DNA from: Oscillospiraceae bacterium
Lineage (GTDB): Bacteria > Bacillota > Clostridia > Oscillospirales > Oscillospiraceae
Assembly (NCBI GenBank): GCA_022800215.1
Contig: JAAWPV010000005.1
Coordinates: 1-64,000 of the forward strand
Direction: 5' to 3'
Length of the DNA: 64,000 nucleotides
Position 1 is the stretch's first letter, and every line of letters begins with the position of its first letter. The position numbers and the translations under genes are program-made. Below the pieces are notes generated by a model. The model was not told the origin of the DNA, did not search any database, and was given only the letters and a program-made list of their open reading frames with translations. Positions 23,603-32,862 of the stretch are shown in pieces.

Positions 23603-24034
23603 TCACATAGATTGCTGGAGCTGCTGGGCGGGAGCATCTGTTTGCCGCTGTTCCAGGAAGATGCCAATGTAGGCTTGGACTGATTGTCCAAGGAGGTCAT
23701 AGTCTTGGGACATAGGCTTATATGCGTACCACCGTGGCTGCTCTCTGTCTACCCAGATATGAGGAATTACTCCTTGGGGGAAATTGGGGTTATCTACTGG
23801 CCGCACTCCAAGTAAGTCGCCAAATTCGAGGAGGATTTCATCCATCTTTCCCTCATGACGATTTAGAATGGTGACACGGAGTCCCTCGTATTTGCCTACA
23901 CATCCACAGGTAGTAAACTGAATCTTGGCACGGAGCTGCTCTCCGAGTGGGATATAGCAAGCACGTCCCACATAGGTGGCTTGTGGAAAGCCGATACCAA
24001 TGATTTTCCGTAGCTCCTGTTCATAAAAGTTCAT
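23603..24034 (-). CDS. Hypothetical ICE protein
   Basis: 143 residues from the ATG at 24034 (AAGGAGGT upstream); the frame continues to 24157 without signals. It is a mixed alpha/beta protein beginning FYEQELRKIIGIG, with CGCVGKYEGLRVTILN and HIWVDREQPRWYAYKP, and a Gln-rich end (...QLQQSM). No family is recognised. It sits between the pilin-like and VirB6-like genes, a slot occupied by small conserved hypotheticals in related elements. The Gln/Met tail resembles those discussed in the findings. Confidence 0.65.
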   Translation of the reverse strand: MNFYEQELRKIIGIGFPQATYVGRACYIPLGEQLRAKIQFTTCGCVGKYEGLRVTILNRHEGKMDEILLEFGDLLGVRPVDNPNFPQGVIPHIWVDREQPRWYAYKPMSQDYDLLGQSVQAYIGIFLEQRQTDAPAQQLQQSM

Positions 24035-24044
24035 GCCGACCTCC

Positions 24045-24380
24045 TTAGACACCAATAATGGACCAGATGTAGGTAGGCGCGGTGAGCGTGAAGATGAGAC
24101 AGGCAAACAGAATAGCCGGACCCGTCCACTCAAACTGACCATGTTTGCGGTAGTCAAAGTAGGCCATACCCAGCTTGCCGAAGAAGGCGATAGCCAGAAT
24201 CATGTCCAAAGCGGGAAAGACAACGGAGTTGACCACTGCCTTGATCTGTGCAGCAGCACTGCCCCATGCCTGCTGTACCGCTCCAGCTACATCACCTGCC
24301 GCAAAAGCAGAGGTTGTGAGAATGCACACCAGAAGAATGGTCAGGGTACTGGACACGAAGATTTTCTTGTGAATGTTCAA
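24045..24380 (-). CDS. DUF3852-like VirB2/TrbC-type small membrane protein
   Basis: About 111 residues if started at the TTG at 24380 (AAAGGTGG upstream); the frame is open to 24434. The signal peptide KIFVSSTLTILLVCILTTSAFA is followed by AGDVAGAVQQAW and two membrane segments (VVFPALDMILAIAFFGKLG and AILFACLIFTLTAPTYIW) separated by DYRKHGQFEWTG. This matches the DUF3852 family of Firmicutes ICEs, whose small secreted two-helix build is like VirB2/TrbC pilins. It probably forms the extracellular or pore subunit. Whether it makes a pilus is unknown. Confidence 0.8.
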   Translation of the reverse strand: MNIHKKIFVSSTLTILLVCILTTSAFAAGDVAGAVQQAWGSAAAQIKAVVNSVVFPALDMILAIAFFGKLGMAYFDYRKHGQFEWTGPAILFACLIFTLTAPTYIWSIIGV

Positions 24381-24473
24381 AGTGATTGACCACCTTTCCG
24401 AGAGGAAAGAGGCCATGGGGAGAAAACAGGCCATCAGAAGTTTTCTCCCTACGGCCTGTTTTTCTCTGTTTTA

Positions 24474-25175
24474 TTAATACATAGATTGAATCATGGGAGC
24501 CGCTACCTGTTTGTCAAAGGTGGGGGAGATAGGCTCCACAGTGCTGCTGTTGCGCTCCAACAGCTCGGCAAACTGGCAGATGTGATAGAGGCTGTCCCTG
24601 CCGTCAGAGACCTCCATATGGGTCTCGTCAACGTATCTGCAGACGTATTCGTCCTGTTTGCCGTCCGATCCAGTGATACGGATTCGACCTCCGTCCGGGA
24701 TGCGGAAAAGCTCGCCATACCTGGAGTTGATGAAGCGGATACCTTGCTGGGCATTGGCCATGTGCTGGTCGAGCCAGTCCTTGTGGTAGCAGTAGACATA
24801 GAAGTTGTAATCTTCTGCATAGGGACTACACTTCAGGAGGTAGGCATAGTCTTTACTATCTACCCGGAAGCCAAACCAGCGCTGATCTTCGGTGATGGCA
24901 CTGGACACATCGTTGAGGCACAGCGCGGAGATATGATCACGGTCCGCAAGCTGCCGTGTTTCATAGCGGAGACGATCCACAGTCCGTTGCAGGTCGTGCT
25001 TGAATTCCGGGGTGAACCAGTCCTTTCGGTTGACGAACCAGAAAGTCCAGAACTGCTTTTCGCTCTCGCCAGAGTCACCGCGGAGATATCCCACAAGGCC
25101 GGTCTGCTGGCTGATCTGTTGGGATTGACGGAAGACATAGAGCGGTTCTGATCCGGTCATTTTTCTTAGTTCCAT
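24474..25175 (-). CDS. Hypothetical ICE protein with the domain shared with the 38978-39988 gene
   Basis: 233 residues with no membrane segment. The region ~28-140 matches the middle of the protein encoded at 38978-39988. Shared landmarks are an aromatic KxFWxxW stretch, a TPEFKHDL / SPEFKAEL helix, RWFGFRVDSKDYAYLLKCSP / YGYAVETERYRYLLRCNP, and EDYNFYVYCYHKD / GDYQAYLACFDKQ. It therefore represents a duplicated domain of unknown function. The C-terminus is short and Met-rich (PMIQSMY). The start at 25175 is preceded by AGAGGTC. Confidence 0.7.
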   Translation of the reverse strand: MELRKMTGSEPLYVFRQSQQISQQTGLVGYLRGDSGESEKQFWTFWFVNRKDWFTPEFKHDLQRTVDRLRYETRQLADRDHISALCLNDVSSAITEDQRWFGFRVDSKDYAYLLKCSPYAEDYNFYVYCYHKDWLDQHMANAQQGIRFINSRYGELFRIPDGGRIRITGSDGKQDEYVCRYVDETHMEVSDGRDSLYHICQFAELLERNSSTVEPISPTFDKQVAAPMIQSMY

Positions 25176-25200
25176 GGTTAAGACCTCTTTTCAGGTAAAG

Positions 25201-25236
25201 AGAGGCGGAGCGCCCATCATTGGACGCTCCGCCTCT
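25201..25236 (-). terminator. Terminator after the Cna-B adhesin gene
   Basis: AGAGGCGGAGCG / CGCTCCGCCTCT stem with a 12-nt loop, starting 10 nt downstream of the adhesin stop codon on the minus strand and followed by a T-containing stretch. Confidence 0.7.
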
Positions 25237-25245
25237 TTCTCTGGC

Positions 25246-28200
25246 TTAGTACCCCGTCCGGGGCAGGGGCTTGGTGGGGGCGTAGACCGTGGTCACCCAG
25301 CGGGTGTTGGCCTGTACCCATGCTCCATTGTGGCTGCCGCCCGCATCAGCCTGGTTGGTGAATTGATACCCGTTCTGGAGCCAGTTCACCACAGTGAAAT
25401 CCAAGGCGGGATTCTCCACCTGATGGAAGCCTGCCGGGACGATCCCAAAGACCGCCATCACCTCAGTGACATACTCGTCTTTCGCAAGACCAAGGGCCAC
25501 CGGGCTGGCATCAATGGTGTACTGCTTCTGCGTGGAGAGGTTGTCGGCCAGTGTCCGATATTGTCCGCCACTCTTGTTGGTGAGGTAGACCAGCTTATAG
25601 TTGGAGGATACATTCCAAGTGCCAGTGACCACCTGACTCAGCCGCAGTGCGTCCGTGGGAATTGTGTCCCGCCAGTAGAAGTCCTGGAGGGGCACTGTGG
25701 AGGTATTGCCAATGCCGGTAAAGGTGAAACGCTCCATCTGACCGGGCATGACCTCCTTGTAGCCGGTTTTAGTGATGGCTGCTCCAGTGGATATACTTTT
25801 ATTGGTGGCAGCGATACGGAAGATCTGGCCTGCAAACTGCAGCTCTACATAGAAGGGCGTGTTGTCCAGAGCGTAGAAGTCAGCCGCCTTGCTCTCTACC
25901 ACTTTGTATAGGCCCAAGGGCAGAGTACGGGTGGCGGCAATACCGTTTTTATCGGTGCGGATGGTATCCACCAGATTCCCGGCCTTGTTGTAGACCTCGA
26001 ATTCACAGCCGGAGATAGCGGTCCCGGCAGGCCAGCCATTGACGGAGTTGTAGTCTGCGGATGTCTTAGTGACTTGGATCTGACCCGTGATGGGTGTATT
26101 TTTCCACTCAACCTCCGTAGTCTCTCCTGCCTTTACATAGACCGTTTTCAGGTTCTCATCCGGGATGTAGCCAGTATGGGCCAACTCCCGCAGGTAATAG
26201 CGTCCACTCTGGGTCAAGTCATCGATATAGACATAGCCCCGCTGGTCGCTGGTGTATTCTCCAATAGGGTTCTGCTTGCTATCGTACAAGATGAAGCTCA
26301 CATTGGGAATCCCTTTACCTGTAGTAGAATCCGTCTTGTGAATGAGAATGCCGGAGAAGGGCTGGTTCGTCAGGGTCAAAGTGGTCGTTTTTCCATCCTT
26401 CACCTCGAAGTAGTGGGGGGTGGAATCCAGTTTGAATGAGCTGGGGCAGTCCACCTCTACAGCATAATAGTCCCCACTGTCCAGTGCAGTGTAGACCCTC
26501 CCGTTTTTGCCGGTCACAATGGTATCAACCAAGCCGCCATCAGAAGCACGGCGGATCTCATAGGTCACATTGGGGATACGCTCACTGCGGTCAGAAGCAT
26601 TTACCTTGATGATTTCCAGTCCGCCCAGAGGGGTGTTCTCAAAGCGGAAGGTATGGCCTTTCCCGGCGGGAACAAAGGCTTCCTGTGTGTCAGGGTCAGC
26701 AATAACATAGCCGGGAGCTGCCTCCACCTCCTGCACCCGGAACCAGCCATCCCGCAATCCATTGGCCGGGCCGGAAAGCTGGATGCGGCCATGCTGGTCG
26801 GTGGTGAAAATGCCAAGGTCATTCAACTCCCCGGTAGCGGTATTGTTGCTGGCATACCACACCCGGAATTTCACCCCGGGGATGGCCTTGCCAGTCACCT
26901 TGTCCACTTTCATGATCTCAATGACCGGGGCTTTGTGATTTGCAAAATAGATGTCGCTGTCCCGGTTAGGATGGAGGGTGATCCTCTGGCTGGGAGCATC
27001 CAGCAAATAGGGTGAGGGGACGGATTTTTCAGAGACCTCATAGACCGTGGGCAAGAGGTTCTCCAAAGTGACGGTTCCATCCGGACCGGTCTTGACCTCT
27101 GTGACGGTGGAGCTGTCCACCTCACGAACCAAGAAAACCGTGTCAGGGACCGGCGTGACCCCATCGCTTGCATCTACCTTGTGGATGGTCAGACTGGGGC
27201 GCCTATCGTTGGCCAACACGATTTCAGAAGTTTTGCCGGGGAACAACTCTACATGATATTCGGTTTCGTCCAGAATGTGAGTTTCCAATGTGGAGGTCTC
27301 CACCAGGGAATATACCCCCGGCTCCAGCCCATCCCAAGTGATCTCGCCGGTCTCGGAGGTGGTGCGGTCAAGGTAATGGCTCCCATCCTCAACTCTGGTG
27401 AGTCGGTAGCTGACCCCGGCCAGCGGTGTTCCGTCTGAGCTGTACTTTGTCAGGTGCAATCCGGGTAAAGCAGAGTTTGTGAAGATAAACTGGGCCTGTT
27501 CGTTCCCGTCCAGATGAATGATCCTTTGTGCGTCATCGACCACATAACCAGCACACTCCAGCTCTGTTACTACATAACTGCCTGTGGGCAACTTGGAAAG
27601 GTCAATGGTTCCGTCTGCCAAAGTGGTGTATTCCACCGGGCCGTAGCCACCACCTACCTTTTCAAACCGGAATCGGGCATTGGGAACGGGCTTAGAAAGG
27701 TCTGCGCTGTCCACCTTCACCAAGTGAATACCGGGCAGCCTATCATTGAAAAAGATAAGCTCCCGCACATCGTCCCCGGCCTTCAATTCGATTTCCTGGG
27801 GGGTGGTATCAAGGATATACCCATCATCCCCAGTATCCACCTCTACGGCCCGGTAAGTGCCAGGTTCCACATACTGGAGCAGGATTTCTCCGCTCTTATC
27901 CGTCTGGTACTTACCCAAGGAAACGGTGTCCTTGAACACCTCGAAGGTGACGGCTTCCATCCCTTGGTGGCTGGTGCGGTCATACTTGACGATCCGCAGA
28001 CTGGGCAGGGGGTCGTTTTCAATTACGATTCTGGGGTCCTCTGTGGTGGACGGGTCATAGGCATTGATATAAATGCCGTGGACCGTTTCATCCAGCAGGT
28101 GGTTGAGCGGCGCAACCTTTTCAACCACCGTATAATACGACCCGCTGACTACCCCAGGCACATAGGCAAGGCCCGCATCATTCGCCGTAACCGTGGTCAC

Positions 28201-29961
28201 ATAGGTTCCGTCCCGGTATATTTCAAACACGGCATCGGGCAGATTGTAGTGGGTACGGCTGTCCTGCTTGGAAATGACAAGGGTGGGCTTTCGGACATCC
28301 CGGAAGGTTAGGGTCACATCTGATTTTCCGTCCCAATGAACCGTCTGTGGCGTGGGGTCGACCTCGAAGCCATCCGGGGCAGCCTCCTCAAAAATTCGGT
28401 AGCTGCCGATGGGGAGTTGGTCTGCGTTAAACTGAATATTACCTGCATGATCAGTGGCAGCCGTGGTAGTAAAGGAGCCGTCTATCTGCTCAAAGCGGAA
28501 CACCGCTCCCCGGAGGGAGTATCCGTTTTGGTAGTCCTGCTTGTGGACGGTCAGGGTATGCTGGGGGTCGTTCTTGATTGTCAGGTAGGTCGTTTGCCCT
28601 GCCTTGACGGTTACATTGATAGGATCAATGGGGGCGAATCCAGACGGCGGAGTCTGTTCAGACAAGGTATAGGTCGTGGTGGGGCTGAGTTTCTCCCAGA
28701 GGATCTCGCCTTTCTTATCACTCTTTCCGGTGCGGCGGCTTCCGTCCGTGCCAGTCAGTACGAAAACGGCCCCCTCCAGCGGGGAACCGCCGCCGCCCAC
28801 CTTGGTGATTTTCAGCTTGCCAAAGGTTGTTTCCTCACTGCCCCAGGAAAGTACAGCCTCTGCATCAATCGCTCCCTTTGCCGGATCTGCAATGATATAG
28901 GACTGCTCATTGGCAGTATCATTGTTGGCCAGATAGATTTCATACTGGAGTATCTGGGCTGCGCTGTGAATGATGATTTCCCCTCTGGGGGGAGCATTAT
29001 CCACAGGGATGCATAGCTTGACTTGCCCACTGTACTCGAAGTCATTGTAGTTGAGGTTGGTGTCCCTGACCGAAACAGGGAGCTTCCAAGTATCGGTTTC
29101 ATGCCATCGGCTGCGGGTCAACTCCACATTCCTCATATCAACAAACTTTGTTCCGGCGGGTGCGCCAGTTGTCCACAGGTCAATGGTATAGCCTTGGGGG
29201 TAGGTGGAGGTGGCAGAGGCCACATAGTAGGTCTTGGTGTAGTAGGTGACACCAGCGATGGTTTCCATCCTGATTCCTTCGATATTTCTATTTGCTATTG
29301 CTTCCAATGTCATGTTGGATGGGAGCGCTGTATTGCCGCCCAAGGCGTTTTCCTGTGTGCGGATATACATTCCCGTTTTGTAAATGCGATCCCAATTCTT
29401 CGCAAAATCAAGGATGACCTGAACCGCCCGGAAAACTCGTTCCTGCTGAAGATCCCCACTGGGTTGGGACAAACGCTCTCGGCCATCGGTAAACTGAGTG
29501 CCGTCAACCGCAAGCTGACCAAGAGTAGCCCAGACTGCCACCTGGGTTGCATAACGGTACTCATACTCGGTCAGCCCAGCCAAGACGGGATTTCCTGCCA
29601 GGTGAAGGCCCAAAAAGGTATCCAAAGAGTGCTGGGGGTACCCGTTCGCAAAAGCTCCCGCAGTTTTTGCGCTGGCCTCATACTTCCCCGTGATGGGGAG
29701 GACTTTGCCCGTGTAGGCAAGTCCGTGGTCGATACAGTAGGCTGGCCCGGTGAGGCCGTCATTGGTGGTGTAATCGTAACCACAAGCTCGGAGCCACGTT
29801 CCGGCTGTGGTTTGGAGATAGGTGTGGACGGGAGCAAGGGCAACGGTACAGGTTTTGCTTCCGTCAGCGATGGATGCGGCATTGGCAGGGATACCCATGC
29901 CCAGCACGGTGCAGACCGCCAGAACTGCCGCTATCAGACGGTGTTTCAAACCATTTTTCAT
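25246..29961 (-). CDS. Giant thioester/Cna-B repeat surface adhesin ending at LPRTG
   Basis: 1571 residues from the ATG at 29961 (AAGGAG upstream). A signal peptide ends near ANAA (~29). Residues ~55-300 look like a thioester domain, with Cys76 (AYCIDHG) and Gln140 (TQVAVWATLG) as the probable bond pair for covalent attachment to host or cell surfaces. Eleven prealbumin-like Cna-B/SpaA repeats follow (~400-1390), each opening with a K-containing strand (for example LEIIKVNAS, GILIHKTDS) and ending in a TxxYxLxE-type strand. Their Lys/Asn/Glu residues suggest isopeptide bonds. A DUF11-like domain precedes the extreme C-terminus KPLPRTGY. The sorting motif lacks the usual hydrophobic and charged tail. 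A sortase gene lies nearby. Confidence 0.9.
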   Translation of the reverse strand: MKNGLKHRLIAAVLAVCTVLGMGIPANAASIADGSKTCTVALAPVHTYLQTTAGTWLRACGYDYTTNDGLTGPAYCIDHGLAYTGKVLPITGKYEASAKTAGAFANGYPQHSLDTFLGLHLAGNPVLAGLTEYEYRYATQVAVWATLGQLAVDGTQFTDGRERLSQPSGDLQQERVFRAVQVILDFAKNWDRIYKTGMYIRTQENALGGNTALPSNMTLEAIANRNIEGIRMETIAGVTYYTKTYYVASATSTYPQGYTIDLWTTGAPAGTKFVDMRNVELTRSRWHETDTWKLPVSVRDTNLNYNDFEYSGQVKLCIPVDNAPPRGEIIIHSAAQILQYEIYLANNDTANEQSYIIADPAKGAIDAEAVLSWGSEETTFGKLKITKVGGGGSPLEGAVFVLTGTDGSRRTGKSDKKGEILWEKLSPTTTYTLSEQTPPSGFAPIDPINVTVKAGQTTYLTIKNDPQHTLTVHKQDYQNGYSLRGAVFRFEQIDGSFTTTAATDHAGNIQFNADQLPIGSYRIFEEAAPDGFEVDPTPQTVHWDGKSDVTLTFRDVRKPTLVISKQDSRTHYNLPDAVFEIYRDGTYVTTVTANDAGLAYVPGVVSGSYYTVVEKVAPLNHLLDETVHGIYINAYDPSTTEDPRIVIENDPLPSLRIVKYDRTSHQGMEAVTFEVFKDTVSLGKYQTDKSGEILLQYVEPGTYRAVEVDTGDDGYILDTTPQEIELKAGDDVRELIFFNDRLPGIHLVKVDSADLSKPVPNARFRFEKVGGGYGPVEYTTLADGTIDLSKLPTGSYVVTELECAGYVVDDAQRIIHLDGNEQAQFIFTNSALPGLHLTKYSSDGTPLAGVSYRLTRVEDGSHYLDRTTSETGEITWDGLEPGVYSLVETSTLETHILDETEYHVELFPGKTSEIVLANDRRPSLTIHKVDASDGVTPVPDTVFLVREVDSSTVTEVKTGPDGTVTLENLLPTVYEVSEKSVPSPYLLDAPSQRITLHPNRDSDIYFANHKAPVIEIMKVDKVTGKAIPGVKFRVWYASNNTATGELNDLGIFTTDQHGRIQLSGPANGLRDGWFRVQEVEAAPGYVIADPDTQEAFVPAGKGHTFRFENTPLGGLEIIKVNASDRSERIPNVTYEIRRASDGGLVDTIVTGKNGRVYTALDSGDYYAVEVDCPSSFKLDSTPHYFEVKDGKTTTLTLTNQPFSGILIHKTDSTTGKGIPNVSFILYDSKQNPIGEYTSDQRGYVYIDDLTQSGRYYLRELAHTGYIPDENLKTVYVKAGETTEVEWKNTPITGQIQVTKTSADYNSVNGWPAGTAISGCEFEVYNKAGNLVDTIRTDKNGIAATRTLPLGLYKVVESKAADFYALDNTPFYVELQFAGQIFRIAATNKSISTGAAITKTGYKEVMPGQMERFTFTGIGNTSTVPLQDFYWRDTIPTDALRLSQVVTGTWNVSSNYKLVYLTNKSGGQYRTLADNLSTQKQYTIDASPVALGLAKDEYVTEVMAVFGIVPAGFHQVENPALDFTVVNWLQNGYQFTNQADAGGSHNGAWVQANTRWVTTVYAPTKPLPRTGY

Positions 29962-29986
29962 AGTGATCTCCTTCACGGATAAAAAT

Positions 29987-30014
29987 AGGACTGTATGTTT
30001 CCACATACAGTCCT
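29987..30014 (-). terminator. Terminator after the transglutaminase-like gene
   Basis: Perfect 12-bp stem AGGACTGTATGT / ACATACAGTCCT with a 4-nt loop and T-runs on both sides, so it can work in both directions. It separates the transglutaminase-like gene from the adhesin gene. Confidence 0.8.
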
Positions 30015-30036
30015 GAAGATTTTTTGGGGCGTTACT

Positions 30037-31047
30037 TTACTTGGTGGAACCGGGGACAAGCGCTTCTTGTGCGAACAGAGTCGCCGCCGGGTCCTGATCC
30101 GTAAACTCTGCTCCGTAGCGTTCCGCTGGATCGGTCATAACATGGACCAAGTGCCGGTCCTCCGGAAGAATACCTTCCTCCGCAGTTGCGTCTACATCCC
30201 ACCATTGTCCGCCAACATAGACCATTGTCCATTGGTGGACATAGCTGCTGATTAGGATGCATGGAATGTTTGCCCGTTCACACAGGAATTGAAAACTGGC
30301 AGAGTAGGCCATACAGCTTCCAGGGACTTCACCATCTTGGACCAAAACTTTGTTAGGACCAGCATAGACGGTTTCGTAAGTGATATGGTCCACGACATAC
30401 CAGCAGATTGCTTCTACTTTTTCCTTATCACTCAAACCGCTCAGGCTGTCTACAAAGCTCTGCGTGTGAGTTGCTGCCTCGTGATATGCTTCCGGATAAC
30501 GGACGTTGCATACATAGCCATTGTCACGGTAAAGCAGTTCGTAGATGGGATAATGCCCCATTCCGGCTAAAGCATTGTCCAGAGAAGAATTGCGGGTCAC
30601 ATCGGTTCCCATACTGACTGGCTCCTGGCCTTCCATAATGCTTTCCCGATTGACCACGGTGTCCCGGACAGCGTTATAGATGGCCGGGGTCAGTTCGGCA
30701 GTGAAGGTAGCGGGATTGGCCTGTGCGCTGTAATCTTCGGCGGCGGGTGCGGGGGCTTGTACAGGGGGAAGACCGGTATAGGGCTTGTCGCTGACGATTT
30801 GGACAGCCGCTCCATCCCAGTAAACTTCAAATCCTACTATCTGTCCCACGTCTCGCAGCTTCACATAGTTATTGCCATTGACGGCATAGGCTTCCATTTG
30901 CACCTGCTGTCCATCCAAATAGATGGGCTGGTAGCTGCGCTGGGCTTGAAAATACTCTGCTGCGGCATTTGCCACTGGACCAGCTAAAGTCATTCCAACT
31001 AAGATACCAGCCAGCAGTGTCGCTGTATTCTTTCCTCTGTGTTTCAT
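30037..31047 (-). CDS. Secreted transglutaminase-like protein
   Basis: 336 residues. Signal peptide (~1-29), then a short repeat-like region YLDGQQVQMEAYAVNGNNYVKL (copper amine oxidase N-terminal-like stalk) with LRDVG, an Ala/Pro linker (~93-115), and a C-terminal transglutaminase-like domain. The catalytic triad is Cys245 (PGSCMAYS), His271 (YVHQWTMVYV) and Asp284 (QWWDVDAT). It acts outside the cell. In bacteria such domains are proteases or cross-linkers. It sits between the sortase and adhesin genes with its own promoter (31071-31099) and terminator, so it may process or cross-link the adhesin or the recipient wall. That role is inference. Confidence 0.87.
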   Translation of the reverse strand: MKHRGKNTATLLAGILVGMTLAGPVANAAAEYFQAQRSYQPIYLDGQQVQMEAYAVNGNNYVKLRDVGQIVGFEVYWDGAAVQIVSDKPYTGLPPVQAPAPAAEDYSAQANPATFTAELTPAIYNAVRDTVVNRESIMEGQEPVSMGTDVTRNSSLDNALAGMGHYPIYELLYRDNGYVCNVRYPEAYHEAATHTQSFVDSLSGLSDKEKVEAICWYVVDHITYETVYAGPNKVLVQDGEVPGSCMAYSASFQFLCERANIPCILISSYVHQWTMVYVGGQWWDVDATAEEGILPEDRHLVHVMTDPAERYGAEFTDQDPAATLFAQEALVPGSTK

Positions 31048-31070
31048 GTGTGTTGCCTCCTTTTACCATA

Positions 31071-31099
31071 ATTATACGGTTTTTTCCGCAAACACACAA
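31071..31099 (-). promoter_or_regulatory. Promoter of the transglutaminase-like gene
   Basis: Minus-strand TTGTGT, 17-nt spacer, TATAAT ending 24 nt before the ATG at 31047, with AAAGGAGG between. Confidence 0.7.
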
Positions 31100-31149
31100 T
31101 ACCAAAGGTTAGGGAAGAAGTCTATCCGGCAAAACGGAGAAGTTTTAGG

Positions 31150-31962
31150 TTACTTGACCTCCACGGCCTGAACGCACCAGCGGTAGGCACTCTGGTTCTT
31201 TACGCAGGTCAACAGAGTGATTTGATTCTCCACTGTTCGGTTCAGCATAGAGGTGTCCGTTTCCTTGACCTTGCTTACGCTTGTCACGGAGTAGGTGCGA
31301 GACCCTGCCTTGGTGGTGAGGGTTATGGTATCCCCGAAACTCAGAGTGTGGATTTCTCCGAAATAGCAGTTTGCACCTCGATTGTGTCCGGCGATACAGA
31401 CATTGCCATCCCAGATGGAGGTATTTTCAAAGTGCCCGGCACCTTTGGCGAGAGCAGAGCTATCGGTGCCTTCGTAGACCTTTACATTCACTCCAAGACT
31501 GGGGATCTTGACCCGGCCAAGGTAATTCCCGGAATAATACATATCTCTGGTTACTTCGGTAAAGCCATAAGTGGTCGTGGATGGCTCCAGCGTAATGTTA
31601 TTGCTGCCGGTGGAAGCTGCAGGGGGGAGGAGAGGGGAGGGTGTACTGGGCAATGAGAGCGTAGGAATCCCAATAGCATACTGACCATCTCCCGTGATAC
31701 CGAGGAACGAGTACATTGCCTCGCCGCTGCCGGGGAGATAGCTACTGTTGCTTCCGAAGGCAGGAGCGACCACCGGGTTTCCCTTACTCAGATCCAAATT
31801 TGGGCGCTCATCCCGCTCAGCCGTTACCACCGGCTCCACCGAGGTGGCGTTGGCGTACTCCAGACCACTGGGGGCGTCAATGGTGTACTCCAAGGCACCG
31901 GCAGGGAGACAAAGAAGAACCAGGAGGCAAAGAGTAGAGCAGAGAGTCAGTAGTTTCCTCAT
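31150..31962 (-). CDS. Sortase, class D-like
   Basis: 270 residues with an N-terminal signal/anchor (~3-23) and a long Ser/Pro/Thr-rich stalk (~40-135). A sortase domain follows, with His193 (CIAGHNRG), Cys253 (TLLTCVKN) and Arg261 (SAYRWC). The TLxTC context and compact barrel fit class D sortases. It should cleave LPXTG-type motifs and join proteins to the wall or polymerise them. The adhesin at 25246 is the obvious substrate. The ATG overlaps the stop of the 296-aa gene as ATGA, so it is made together with that membrane protein. Confidence 0.88.
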   Translation of the reverse strand: MRKLLTLCSTLCLLVLLCLPAGALEYTIDAPSGLEYANATSVEPVVTAERDERPNLDLSKGNPVVAPAFGSNSSYLPGSGEAMYSFLGITGDGQYAIGIPTLSLPSTPSPLLPPAASTGSNNITLEPSTTTYGFTEVTRDMYYSGNYLGRVKIPSLGVNVKVYEGTDSSALAKGAGHFENTSIWDGNVCIAGHNRGANCYFGEIHTLSFGDTITLTTKAGSRTYSVTSVSKVKETDTSMLNRTVENQITLLTCVKNQSAYRWCVQAVEVK

Positions 31963-32849
31963 GCTTCATCACCTCCATCGTCAGCCTCATTGCGGCGTTT
32001 GATGAAAATGCCTACACCGATGCCTACGCCAGCCAATGCTACAATACTGATAGGTACCATGATTGCAGTCCAGTTGAATAGAATGGTAGCGGTATTCTGC
32101 TGACTATCAGGGCTGAGAAACGGCTCTGGTGCAATAGGCTTCCCTTCAAAAATTGCCACATATCGGGTCTTGTTGAGGGCAATCCGGCTCACGGTGCCGG
32201 TGTAGTCGGCGGTGACAGTATAGCCTTTGACATAGCTGGAGGTGGTAGAGCCAGCATAAGTGGCAACCGCTGTAAAGTGGTTATCGCTATCGGTTTGCCA
32301 GTCAATGCTTTGTAGGGTCAATTCAGTGCCGTTGTCCGCTACAGTTTTGGGAATACTGGAGGTATCCTGACTGCCAAGGCTGGGGTAGGTTCGGCTGGCA
32401 ACCAATTCTTTGGTGGAGCTGCCATACCCGGTGACTTCCACTTTGACACTGTCCAGCTTCAGTGACAAAATACCGGCAAGCCCGTCCTCAGTAATGAACT
32501 CCTGGGTTTCCGGAAGAAGAGCCAGTACCGTTGCCATGTCCTTGCTTTTGCTTGCTACACTGACAGTCTCGGTGTGCTGACGTGACTCGTTGGCCGGAAG
32601 CTCCTGCTTGAGTAGGTCAACCAAGGTGTAGTGGAAGCTGTCCTGGTCAAAATCGGAACGGGGGATCCCTGCAGGATCATCTGTAGGGGCCAGGTCGTAC
32701 ATCTTGCGGATTTCAGCACCGTCCTCGGAGCGAGTGATGGCGGTGGGATAGCAACTCTGAGCCGTCAGCTCAGGCTCGGCGGCGAAGGCGGGGATGGTAG
32801 TCATACACAGCATAAGTGCGGTAGCACAGATAGAAAGTAGTCTTTTCAC
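31959..32849 (-). CDS. Membrane-anchored surface protein upstream of sortase
   Basis: 296 residues from a GTG at 32849 with AAGGAGG upstream. Signal peptide (~1-24, ending AFAA), an extracellular part rich in Thr/Ser and beta strands (GYGSSTKELVASRTYPSLG, YVKGYTVTADYTGTVS), a TM helix (~263-283 AIMVPISIVALAGVGIGVGIF) and a KRRNEADDGG tail. This is type I topology with most of the protein outside. No family is recognised. It is coupled to the sortase gene and probably belongs to the same surface-display module. Confidence 0.75.
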   Translation of the reverse strand: MKRLLSICATALMLCMTTIPAFAAEPELTAQSCYPTAITRSEDGAEIRKMYDLAPTDDPAGIPRSDFDQDSFHYTLVDLLKQELPANESRQHTETVSVASKSKDMATVLALLPETQEFITEDGLAGILSLKLDSVKVEVTGYGSSTKELVASRTYPSLGSQDTSSIPKTVADNGTELTLQSIDWQTDSDNHFTAVATYAGSTTSSYVKGYTVTADYTGTVSRIALNKTRYVAIFEGKPIAPEPFLSPDSQQNTATILFNWTAIMVPISIVALAGVGIGVGIFIKRRNEADDGGDEA

Positions 32850-32862
32850 TTTTGATTCCTCC

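Noticed and set aside
25246..29961. Repeat structure as possible assembly error or tandem DNA duplication
   Set aside because: The Cna-B units are diverged at protein level and the frame is intact throughout.
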